Under the pieces are notes generated by a model. The model saw only the letters and a program-made list of their open reading frames with translations. It had not been told where the DNA came from and did no database searches. Shown here piece by piece: positions 33,871 to 40,389 of a DNA stretch of 40,389 nucleotides; position 1 is the stretch's first letter; the number at the start of each line of letters is the position of its first letter. Position numbers and translations under genes: made by a program. Origin of the DNA: an uncultured Clostridium sp. Its GTDB lineage: Bacteria; Bacillota; Clostridia; TANB77; CAG-508. The stretch is taken from assembly GCA_900553125.1 (NCBI GenBank), contig USCB01000012.1, forward strand, positions 1-40,389. Direction: 5' to 3'.

Positions 33871-34152
33871 TTATTTACTATAAAATAACAATTTCGGTTT
33901 TATTATAAACTTTGACATATAAATCATAACATTTATTAAATTATCACCATTTATACCAATTATACTAAATATAAATATAGGAAAACAAAAAACTATAAAT
34001 AAAAATATTTTTATATTTAAACTTTTAAATATAAAATTTATAATTAAAAATACTAAACCATCCCAAATTAAATTTAATATAGCTGTCTGATAATCAATAA
34101 TTCCTAATATTTTTGTATTAAATTTATAATTTTGTGGAAATATAAATTTCAT
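33871..34152 (-). CDS. PrgI-like small membrane protein of conjugation systems
   Basis: This 93-aa protein has a short basic/aromatic N-terminus (FPQNYKFNTKILGIIDYQTA), two closely spaced hydrophobic segments (about 28-45 and 48-68), and a basic tail (KFIIKPKLLFY). Size, topology and position beside a TrbL-like gene fit the PrgI/TcpE-type (VirB3-like) component of Gram-positive type IV secretion systems. Sequence similarity is weak by eye. GGGGAGGAG lies four bases before the ATG. Confidence 0.6.
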   Translation of the reverse strand: MKFIFPQNYKFNTKILGIIDYQTAILNLIWDGLVFLIINFIFKSLNIKIFLFIVFCFPIFIFSIIGINGDNLINVMIYMSKFIIKPKLLFYSK

Positions 34153-34173
34153 TTCTCCTCCCCTCTAAAAAAA

Positions 34174-35052
34174 TTATTTTGAAAAAGATTTTAAACTGCT
34201 AATTCCAGATTGAACCGTTGTTGAAATTCCGCCAAATAATTCTCTAACAATTGAATTTGCTCTTATTAAAGCATAAATTCCACCTATATAAATAAATTTA
34301 TTTACTAAATTTTCTTTAGAATAATCCATTGAAAATAATAATAATAAAACAATTGATACTATAATTTGTATAAATAATAATGAAAATAGACTTCTATACC
34401 ATGATTTAAAAAAATGGGATGTACTATTTAATATTAACGATAAAAAAGCAAATGGAGAAAGTAAAATAAACACTTTTATTAAAATATATCTTAATGAATA
34501 TGAAAAAACTAAATTTAAAAGAGAAATTGTAAGTGTACCTTTTATTAATCCATCTAAAGTAAAAATATCTATATTGTTCTTATTTATAGATAAATTATCA
34601 TTCATTTCTGTTATCAAACCTGTAAAGCAAATATTTTTTCCCCATAAATCTTCTCCAATTCCCTTTATTAATGAACACACATTATTATTTAAATCTAAAA
34701 TTTGTTCTATTATAAAAAATGAACAATTCATACATATTCCAAAAATTATACATTTAAAAATAAATTGAAATGGATTTTCTATTTTTTCATATGTAAAATT
34801 TGACATCATGTATTTAGCTGCATAATATAGTAAAATTCCTATAAGCAAAGAATTAGCAATCAATAATATACCATTTGCTGTAGATGTTCCAAATAATTTG
34901 TTAAAATATTTATCATTCAAAATATTTTTATTCACAAAAACCAAATCATCTAATACACCATATAAATTATTATCAATTGAAGAAAACATATTTTCAAATA
35001 TTGTATTTATAGTATTTATTATGTTTGTTGTAATTTCTGTATTATTTTCCAA
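34174..35052 (-). CDS. TrbL/VirB6-like multi-pass membrane protein
   Basis: This 292-aa protein has about six hydrophobic segments: about 60-85, 97-118, 165-185, 190-215, 222-245 and 250-268. A soluble Asn-rich N-terminus precedes them and a short LFGGISTTVQSGISSLKSF tail follows. The LLSPFAFLSLI...FFKSWYRSLFSLLFIQ region is characteristic of VirB6/TrbL channel proteins of Gram-positive conjugation systems. The start is a TTG at 35052, with only a weak GGAAAT upstream. It lies between the pilin-like and PrgI-like genes with small gaps. Confidence 0.72.
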   Translation of the reverse strand: MENNTEITTNIINTINTIFENMFSSIDNNLYGVLDDLVFVNKNILNDKYFNKLFGTSTANGILLIANSLLIGILLYYAAKYMMSNFTYEKIENPFQFIFKCIIFGICMNCSFFIIEQILDLNNNVCSLIKGIGEDLWGKNICFTGLITEMNDNLSINKNNIDIFTLDGLIKGTLTISLLNLVFSYSLRYILIKVFILLSPFAFLSLILNSTSHFFKSWYRSLFSLLFIQIIVSIVLLLLFSMDYSKENLVNKFIYIGGIYALIRANSIVRELFGGISTTVQSGISSLKSFSK

Positions 35053-35067
35053 TATTATATTTCCATT

Positions 35068-35400
35068 CTATATTAAAGATTGTATTGCAGATAATACCAA
35101 ATCAATTGCCAAAATAAATACATATGAAAATAAAGCTGTTTTTACTAATTTTTTTCCTGTTCTTATTTTTTCTTCATCACCCAGACTAAATTTTTGCATA
35201 AAAAGACCTGAACCCACTGCAACTGCTGCCATAGGTGTTGCAAGTTTTATAAGCCATGATTCAATATTTTGAAATGCTTTTTCAATAGTACTTACAAGTT
35301 TTGGTGTACCAGCACATAAACTTATATTTGTTAATATAATAATTAGTATTATTGAAAACATTAATGTAAATTTTATTAAAAAAATTTTTTTATTATTTAT
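35068..35400 (-). CDS. Pilin-like conjugal transfer protein (VirB2/TrbC-like)
   Basis: The protein is about 110 aa. It has a signal-peptide-like N-terminus (FLIKFTLMFSIILIIILTN, then LCAG), a mature helix (VSTIEKAFQNIESWLIKLATP), and two hydrophobic stretches (AAVAVGSGLFMQ and ALFSYVFILAIDLVLSAI). This matches VirB2/TrbC-type pilin subunits. The start is uncertain. GAGGAGGG lies six bases before an ATA codon at 35400 whose ATAA overlaps the stop of the upstream gene, and no ATG, GTG or TTG follows at normal spacing. The nearest ATG (35361) would start inside the signal peptide and has no RBS. Confidence 0.68.
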   Translation of the reverse strand: MNNKKIFLIKFTLMFSIILIIILTNISLCAGTPKLVSTIEKAFQNIESWLIKLATPMAAVAVGSGLFMQKFSLGDEEKIRTGKKLVKTALFSYVFILAIDLVLSAIQSLI

Positions 35401-37061
35401 AATAATCCCTCCTCTTCCATAAAATATGGACACATTTTTATTTTTGTTGGTTTTAATATTTTATTTCCATCTGATAAAAAACCAAGTGAATTAAATGTTT
35501 CTAATTGTTGAGTAAAAAAATTAGTATCATACACATAATCATTTTGTGTGTAAATATTTAAACTTTCAGAAATGCTAGAATCTTTATTTACTAATGATTT
35601 TGTTAAATAATTATATTTTGTTTGTTTTGCACTTTCAGATATGTTTTTAGAAATTTTTTCTTTATCTTCTTTTCCTAACTGTTTTTGACTTTCTTCTATT
35701 GTAAAAATATCATCAGTTCTAAACCATATTTTGTTTATTAAATTTTGACATATTACTTTTACAGAAGTTTCATCTTTTAACGTGTTTTTTAAAGATGAAT
35801 AACTTTGAGTACTTACAATATTTATACACTTTGCCTCTCTACTTAATGCAAAAAAATCACTATCTGTTTTGGTTACATATTCTGCATATTCATCACAAAT
35901 AAAAGCTGTTATTCTTTCATTTTTATTACTCAAACTTTTCATTATTTCTGTTTGAAAGTCTAATTTTAAATATGCAGCAATTATTTTAGATAAATTTTTA
36001 TATTCAGCAATATTCATATTTAAAACAACTATTTTACCATTTTTAATTACATTTTCAAACCCTAAAAATGTTAATTCTTCTCTTTTAGGACTAAATGTTT
36101 TTAAAACATTATAATCAGAAATAAAAGTATTTGTAATTCTTGTTATTTCAGATTTTAAAATACTTGATGTTCTTTGGTCTAAATTTTCAAATTCTCTTTC
36201 GAAAAAAACTAATGCCATATTTAATTCATAAATTTGTTCGATATTTAATTTATTTGAAATAAATAATTCCTTTAATTTTTTTATTTTTTCTTTATAATAA
36301 TTTGGTATTGTAATTAAATTATGTATTTCTGAAAAAGTTACATAACCATCATTATATAATCTACAAAGTTTTATTGCCTCTGCTAAAATCTGCTCAGATT
36401 TGTCTAACCAATAACTTTCTGAATTATTTTCTGAAAATAGTTCTAATATCGTTTTTAATCTATTGGCTAATACTATTGGTTTTAAATTAGGTTTATGAAG
36501 TGGATTATAAGTTATTTTTGACCCCAATTCTATAACTACTAAATCATTTACCAAATTATATTTTTCAACATATTTTTTAACTTGACTATAATAATTTCCT
36601 TTTACATCTAAAATTAACATTCCTATTTTTTTATCTGGATTTAAATAATTATATTCAATAAGTTGTTTTGTAAAAGGATACATTGCAGAACTTGTTTTTC
36701 CTGAACCAATTGTTCCTGTTATTAAGAAATTTTGAAATAAACCCGATTTCGGCAAATATATTTTTTCACCTGTTTTTGTATTACAACCTATCAATAATTT
36801 TAATTCATTACTTTTTTCACTTTCTTTTTTTATTTTTCTGTTGTTTTGTTTTTCCTTAAATGGTATTTTGTTATATATCAAATTACTTATGATTAAATTT
36901 GAAGTGAAAAATGTTATTATATAAATTAGTTTTATATATTGCCATAAATTTGCATTTGATGAGCATATATCAAATGGCTTTAGTCCGTAGGTTATTAATA
37001 ATTCTTCTGCCAGAAATATTGGTTTTAATGTAGCACCAAATATTGTTAAAGATATTAGCAT
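35397..37061 (-). CDS. VirD4/TraG-like coupling ATPase
   Basis: This 554-aa type IV coupling protein would bring substrate to a secretion channel. Two N-terminal membrane segments (about 1-20 and 42-62) are followed by Walker A GTIGSGKTS (116-124), ILDVKGNYYSQV, Walker B AFICDEYAEY (386-395) and the STQSYSSLK motif. The protein ends shortly after, without a large all-alpha insert. The ATG at 37061 has no RBS. In frame upstream, an ATA codon at 37091 has AAAGGG about ten bases before it and overlaps the stop of the preceding small gene as ATAA, giving ten more residues (IKRTIFCITI). Confidence 0.9.
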   Translation of the reverse strand: MLISLTIFGATLKPIFLAEELLITYGLKPFDICSSNANLWQYIKLIYIITFFTSNLIISNLIYNKIPFKEKQNNRKIKKESEKSNELKLLIGCNTKTGEKIYLPKSGLFQNFLITGTIGSGKTSSAMYPFTKQLIEYNYLNPDKKIGMLILDVKGNYYSQVKKYVEKYNLVNDLVVIELGSKITYNPLHKPNLKPIVLANRLKTILELFSENNSESYWLDKSEQILAEAIKLCRLYNDGYVTFSEIHNLITIPNYYKEKIKKLKELFISNKLNIEQIYELNMALVFFEREFENLDQRTSSILKSEITRITNTFISDYNVLKTFSPKREELTFLGFENVIKNGKIVVLNMNIAEYKNLSKIIAAYLKLDFQTEIMKSLSNKNERITAFICDEYAEYVTKTDSDFFALSREAKCINIVSTQSYSSLKNTLKDETSVKVICQNLINKIWFRTDDIFTIEESQKQLGKEDKEKISKNISESAKQTKYNYLTKSLVNKDSSISESLNIYTQNDYVYDTNFFTQQLETFNSLGFLSDGNKILKPTKIKMCPYFMEEEGLL

Positions 37062-37087
37062 TATTGTTATACAAAATATTGTGCGTT

Positions 37088-37264
37088 TTATAGTGTATCA
37101 TCCCTTTGTGAGTTTATTTTTTCTTGTTTTATTTTTAGTTTTATTCCTTGTTTGTTTTGGAATATTTTGAAATCTAAAAAATTGTATATTGTGTAAAATG
37201 TTATGAATAAATTTATTACAAATGTTATAAAAAATAAATTAATTAGTTTACTTATTTTTTTCAC
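37088..37264 (-). CDS. Small single-pass membrane protein
   Basis: This ORF of up to 58 codons has a clear membrane segment (LINLFFITFVINLFITFYTI) and a basic, Gln/Lys-rich tail (NKQGIKLKIKQEKINSQRD). It lies first in the secretion gene block, its stop touches the possible start of the coupling ATPase, and codon use is like its neighbours. GTG at 37264 is one start. GGTGGTGA followed five bases later by ATA at 37255 is another reading. I do not recognise a family. Confidence 0.5.
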   Translation of the reverse strand: MKKISKLINLFFITFVINLFITFYTIYNFLDFKIFQNKQGIKLKIKQEKINSQRDDTL

Positions 37265-37400
37265 CACCTATGATTTTCAATTTTAATTAAATAATTTGAT
37301 TAATTTTGGAATTTAATTTTATTTGTAAATAACTTTAAGAATTCATAATTTTCTTTATTTATAGCTTAAAATACGTTTTGATATATAACTTACAATTGGT

Positions 37401-37429
37401 ATACTAGCACTTTTTTTACATTTTGTCTA
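37401..37429 (-). promoter_or_regulatory. Candidate promoter of the secretion gene block
   Basis: On the minus strand TAGACA (37424-37429) is followed after 17 bases by TAGTAT (37401-37406). It lies upstream of the small membrane gene, and the opposite strand leads to the DUF1858 gene. Confidence 0.45.
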
Positions 37430-37508
37430 TACTTTTTTCAAAATTTATGTTAAAATATTTTTTGATGAGTGAATTTTTATCATTTTAAATTTTAAGGAGG
37501 AATAATTT

Positions 37509-37694
37509 ATGAGTTTTAATAAAGATACTTTAATTGGTGAAATTTTAGAGGTTGCACCTGATAAAGCTGATATCTTATTAGAAATGGGTATGCATTGCTT
37601 ATCTTGCCCTGCATCTCAACAAGAATCTATTGAAGAGGCTTGCGAAGTTCATGGTATTGATGTTGAAGAAGTTTTGGAAAAATTAAATGCATAA
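37509..37694 (+). CDS. DUF1858 redox-type protein
   Basis: This 61-aa protein is a DUF1858 domain, also known as the hybrid-cluster-protein-associated redox disulfide domain. It has DTLIGEILEVAPDKADILLE, then GMHCLSCPASQQESIEEAC and a GIDVEEVLEKLN end. The CxxC pair (Cys30 and Cys33, in HCLSCP) is the expected redox or metal site. The RBS AAGGAGG is perfect. The gene stands alone with its own terminator. Confidence 0.92.
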   Translation: MSFNKDTLIGEILEVAPDKADILLEMGMHCLSCPASQQESIEEACEVHGIDVEEVLEKLNA

Positions 37695-37700
37695 AAAAGA

Positions 37701-37735
37701 AACTGGCGAATTTTAAATTGATTCGTCAGTTTTTG
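37701..37735 (+). terminator. Terminator of the DUF1858 gene
   Basis: AACTGGCGAA (37701-37710) pairs with TTCGTCAGTT (37722-37731) through one G:T pair, followed by TTTTG. Confidence 0.85.
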
Positions 37736-37754
37736 TATACCTTATTATTTGGAT

Positions 37755-37798
37755 CCAATTTTTGTACAATGCCTTCTCAGGCACCGCACAAAAATTGG
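37755..37798. repeat. Two-tier inverted repeat
   Basis: CCAATTTTTGT (37755-37765) pairs with ACAAAAATTGG (37788-37798), with a second stem TGCCT/AGGCA (37770-37783) inside. It lies in the 3' exon side of the group II intron, where 37736-37906 holds no other recognised gene. Confidence 0.7.
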
Positions 37799-37961
37799 AC
37801 AATTAGCTCACTTACGTTCTCTAATTGTGTCTTCTTTACAACCTGTTTAAATATTCTACATTTTTCCTTTATCTCACTATTATATTTTATCGCATTTAAG
37901 CGTTCAGTCGAATAAGGAGCGAACTTTCGTTATTTCTAACTTATATTCTCCCCTCTTCTAT

Positions 37962-37995
37962 GAACTGTACGTACGACTTTCACCGTATACAGCTC
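37962..37995 (-). ncRNA. Group II intron domain V
   Basis: The minus strand reads GAGCTGTATACGG, GTGAAAGTC and GTACGTACAGTTC, forming the 34-base domain V hairpin with its GAAA-type tetraloop region. The catalytic AGC-like triad is represented by AGC near the 5' side. Confidence 0.88.
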
Positions 37996-38008
37996 GAGCC
38001 TTTGTAAT

Positions 38009-38250
38009 CTATAAATCGTTATACCCTAATTCATAGACAGCCAAATTCTTATATGCTTTTTTTCTTTTTGCTTGTTGTCTTATCTTGTATGCTTGATAGT
38101 ATTTCCTGTCTAAATATGGATTTTTATTTATGTTCATTATTTCTTTCCTTATTATTGGAACATCTGCAAATTTTTAATCTTATATTGTTTTCCTCGAATA
38201 TACTGTTTCTTCCGTTTATATTCTTCCAGTATCTATTGTATATCCAATAT
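38009..38250 (-). pseudogene. Detached C-terminal part of the intron maturase
   Basis: After the maturase stop at 38251 the family sequence goes on in other frames. One base further on it reads KYWIYNRYWKNINGRNSIFE (about 38250-38175). After a second one-base shift at about 38170 it reads ADVPIIRKEIMNINKNPYLD and then RKYYQAYKIRQQAKRKK, to a stop at 38009. Both shifts look like single-base insertions. Sequencing errors in A/T runs are the alternative. Confidence 0.75.
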
Positions 38251-39522
38251 TTACCTTTGGTTATTGTGTCGTCTTTTTGCCCAATGTTTTAGCATTTTAT
38301 ATACTGTATAATCTAATTTCTGAAATGTTTCTTTTGCACATACTACTTGATGATAATTACTCCAACCTATTATTACTGGGTTTAGTTTTTTAATTAACGT
38401 TTCTTGTTTTTGATTTGAATTTTCTTTTATTCTTTTTCTTATTTTATCTATTACTTTTTTAACTGACTTCTTTGCTGGCTTTATTATTAGTTTATTATCT
38501 TTGTATTTTCTAAAATTCCAACCTAGAAAATCAAATCCTTCCGTAATATGTGTTATTATTGTCTTTTCATCAGATAATTGTAGCCCTCTTTCTTTCATAA
38601 ATTCACTTACAATGCTCTTTACCTTTTCTAATGTCTCTTTATTTTCTCCTGTTATTATAAAGTCATCTGCATATCTAATAAAATTTATTTTGTGTTCTCT
38701 GTGCTTTAATGTCTTTACCCTTTTTCCTAGATTTATATTATTATGTATATATTCTTCTAAACCATCTAATGTTATGTTAGCTAATGTCGGACTTATTGCC
38801 CCTCCTTGCATTGCACCTTGGCTATTCGGAAATAATTTCTTTTGATATACATATCCTGCCTTTATAAATTGACTTAATATCTTTTTGTCCATTTTTACAT
38901 GTTCTTGCATCCATTCATGTGATATGTTATCAAAACATCCTTTAATATCTCCCTCTAGTATCCATTCTGCTGCATTTTTATGTGATAGTACTGTGAATAT
39001 TCTTTCCATTGCTTCTTGGCAACCTCTATACATTCTAAAGCCAAAACTTCCTTTATCTGCATTCGTTTCTGCTATTGGTTGTAGTGCCAATAAGTATAAA
39101 GTCTGCATTGCTCTGTCTTTCATAGTTGGTATACTTAATGGTCTTAATTTACCATTTGGCTTTTTTATGTATATTCTTCTGGTCGGTATAGCTTTGTATC
39201 TTTTTGTATTCAAAGATTTAATTGCTTTCAGTTTTTGTTCTTCCGTTTTCCATATTTCTCCATCTATTCCCGCTGTTTTCTTTCTTCTGTTGTTTGTTAC
39301 TTTTCTTACCGCTATTGCTTTTGCATAAAATGAATTTACTAATAAATATTGCAACCTTTTAACTAGGTTCTTTTTATTAGCTTTTTCAGCTTTTACAATT
39401 CTGATTTGTAGTCTATTAACAAATTCTTCTGCTTTTTTCCAATCTATTTGTTTCCATTTTGTTATTTCGAACTTGTTTGATTTTCTCTCGCTTTTAGCGT
39501 ATTTGAGATTGTTATCATTCAT
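38251..39522 (-). CDS. ltrA: Group II intron reverse transcriptase/maturase, C-terminus lost
   Basis: This 423-aa LtrA-type protein would splice and mobilise its host intron. It has the N-terminal RT0 region (KRLQYLLVNSFYAKAIAVRK), fingers and palm with RRIYIKKPNGKLRPLSIPT, EGDIKGCFDNISH and FIRYADDFIIT (the YADD catalytic site), then GFDFLGWNF. The maturase X domain ends at LNPVIIGWSNYHQVV and KHWAKRRHNNQR. The start MNDNNLKY at 39522 has AGAGGAG upstream; an extension to 39585 lacks an RBS. The stop falls where the D/endonuclease-like tail should begin, and that tail continues in shifted frames. It is not a DGR reverse transcriptase. Confidence 0.93.
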   Translation of the reverse strand: MNDNNLKYAKSERKSNKFEITKWKQIDWKKAEEFVNRLQIRIVKAEKANKKNLVKRLQYLLVNSFYAKAIAVRKVTNNRRKKTAGIDGEIWKTEEQKLKAIKSLNTKRYKAIPTRRIYIKKPNGKLRPLSIPTMKDRAMQTLYLLALQPIAETNADKGSFGFRMYRGCQEAMERIFTVLSHKNAAEWILEGDIKGCFDNISHEWMQEHVKMDKKILSQFIKAGYVYQKKLFPNSQGAMQGGAISPTLANITLDGLEEYIHNNINLGKRVKTLKHREHKINFIRYADDFIITGENKETLEKVKSIVSEFMKERGLQLSDEKTIITHITEGFDFLGWNFRKYKDNKLIIKPAKKSVKKVIDKIRKRIKENSNQKQETLIKKLNPVIIGWSNYHQVVCAKETFQKLDYTVYKMLKHWAKRRHNNQR

Positions 39523-40042
39523 AGTAATTCTCCTCTTTTTGTAATCAAAGACCAATAGGTGTCTGCTGTCTTTCGACCGAGTCAACTTTTTTAAACTCTA
39601 TGATATACATTACATATATCCATTTGCTTCTCCTATTTCCTACTCCCACAGTATATTGTATATTCCTCACGGTTTACCTACCATTTTTATATGGAATACT
39701 ATGGGGTTATCCCACTTAATTAATTAAGATAATGTTATTTACTTAGGATATGCCTTTAAACCGAATAAGTTTGAAATTTTATTTCCGCTATCTTTACTTC
39801 AACGTAGGACACTTTGAAGTCCAACTTATTATTAATATGTTTCAGTTACTTTCATATTTCTTTATTCACGATTCTTGCAACATTTCATTATTTTTATCCT
39901 TATAAATATTTTCCTAGCAACTTTTACATTCTCGTAACTAAATGTAATTATCACATTGTCCTAACCTATTTAATACCCTCCAATTACTCAGAACGCACCG
40001 GTTAGTAGGAATATCACAAGATAGAGTGATAGCTCATAAAAT

Positions 40043-40082
40043 AAAATACAGACTTGAGAACCTCTCTCAAAGTCTGTATTTT
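40043..40082 (-). terminator. Terminator of the FGE-like gene
   Basis: AAAATACAGACTT-GAGA and TCTC-AAAGTCTGTATTTT form an almost perfect stem with one bulged base, followed on the minus strand by ATTTT. It lies about 35 bases past the gene's stop. The intron is inserted about 45 bases further on. Confidence 0.85.
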
Positions 40083-40117
40083 GAGCAATCTTAATTAACC
40101 ATTTTGGGTCATACGTT

Positions 40118-40389
40118 TTACTTTACATAAAGTGCAGCACGCGAAGAACCGTAGGAATAAGCCTCATAAGGACCGTAGCTTAGGCGACTGGCTGGAGAAC
40201 CTCTATACCCAGAGTAACCTCCACGCATAGCTCGACTATAGCTGTTAGAAGCCTCTAATGTCCATTCGTTATGACATCCATATAAATCATATATATTATT
40301 TATTACATCAGTGTCTTTTCTTCCTCCAGTTTTAGTTGTATTATTATACCCTGAAATTGAACTTCCAACATTTGTTCCATTCTTAGCCA
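40118..40389 (-). CDS. FGE-sulfatase / C-type-lectin-fold protein, 3' part
   Basis: Only the last 89 codons are in the window. The translation has NNIYDLYGCHNEWTLEAS followed by RAMRGGYSGYRGSPASRLSY and ends SSRAALYVK. This is the C-terminal pattern of formylglycine-generating-enzyme (SUMF1-like) domains: YDLxGNVxEWT, RGGSY and R-VALY-K. The last 100 bases are clearly richer in G and C than the surroundings and full of Tyr, Ser, Gly and Arg codons. Proteins of this fold in gut Clostridia are often surface proteins and can be targets of diversity-generating retroelements. The N-terminus and any signal peptide lie outside the window. Confidence 0.8.
   Translation of the reverse strand, partial: AKNGTNVGSSISGYNNTTKTGGRKDTDVINNIYDLYGCHNEWTLEASNSYSRAMRGGYSGYRGSPASRLSYGPYEAYSYGSSRAALYVK

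Larger units (their letters stand above)
37907..39998 (-). mobile_element. Group II intron
   Basis: The intron starts with GTGCG (39998-39994), followed by TTCTGAG, the usual 5' consensus. It ends after domain V (37962-37995, 34 bases) and a domain VI stem (GGGGAG/CTCCTT) at ...ATTCGAC. The last base is set at 37907 but could be 37912. The maturase ORF lies in the domain IV position. A weak EBS1 candidate (CGGTT at 39763-39759) can pair with AACCG just before the 5' splice site. The 34-nt domain V argues against class IIC. The stretch 39523-39998 holds RNA domains I-III and no gene. Confidence 0.88.

Noticed and set aside
38251..39585. Reverse transcriptase next to an FGE-fold gene as a DGR pair
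   Set aside because: The protein has the LtrA-type RT0 region and maturase X domain and lies between a GTGCG 5' end and a group II domain V, so it belongs to the intron.

Overview
The window is very AT-rich, uses the standard bacterial code, and has strong Shine-Dalgarno sites and TTGACA/TATAAT-type promoters. The gene families point to a low-GC Firmicute, most likely an uncultivated gut-type Clostridium: a C-A-T-C-A-T-reductase NRPS, DUF6076, TnpV, RepA_N replication proteins, DUF975 and DUF1858. No rRNA or other phylogenetic marker is present, so a finer assignment is not possible.

Layout. (1) About 1-4016 is the right part of one integrative mobilizable element (IME1): a helix-hairpin-helix protein, a relaxase and its MobC partner, a candidate oriT, a frameshifted tnpV and a RepA_N gene. 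(2) 4004-12965 is a second, apparently complete element (IME2): a tyrosine integrase next to the distal att copy, an excisionase, a three-gene cargo operon (DUF6076 zinc-finger protein, trypsin-like protease, AlbA_2/ATPase/winged-helix protein), an FxLYD lipoprotein-like gene with a divergent small DNA-binding protein, a MOBV relaxase with a recognisable oriT, a row of perfect hairpins and a second RepA_N gene. Both elements are laid out as mob-rep-att, and a 13-bp repeat at their ends covers the 3' end of tRNA-Pro. They look like tandem insertions in that tRNA. (3) 12955-14425 holds tRNA-Pro, tRNA-Arg and an HtrA-type protease. (4) 14514-25284 is a secondary-metabolite locus: one 2.5-kaa two-module NRPS with a terminal reductase, a membrane histidine kinase downstream, and a convergent HD-GYP response regulator. 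A 207-bp near-palindrome separates the two regulators. (5) 25441-31784 is housekeeping: Tex, a DUF975 membrane protein, an ABC-F ATPase with an attenuator-like leader, and a CapA-family protein, separated by strong bidirectional terminators. (6) 31783-37264 is a minus-strand block in which DnaC- and DnaD-like replication genes lie downstream of a reduced type IV secretion gene set (small membrane protein, VirD4-like coupling ATPase, pilin-like protein, TrbL/VirB6-like protein, PrgI-like protein). No VirB4 or relaxase is in the block. (7) 37509-40389 has a DUF1858 gene, a group II intron whose maturase is frameshifted near its C-terminus, and the 3' end of an FGE-sulfatase/C-type-lectin-fold gene cut by the window edge.

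How it works together. The IMEs encode integration, autonomous replication and mobilization but no mating channel in view, so they would depend on a helper conjugation system. The IME2 cargo operon runs against the mobility genes and resembles accessory or defence cargo. The NRPS is expected to make a short, probably N-acylated, dipeptide aldehyde. The kinase and HD-GYP regulator beside it are candidate controllers, but only proximity supports that link.
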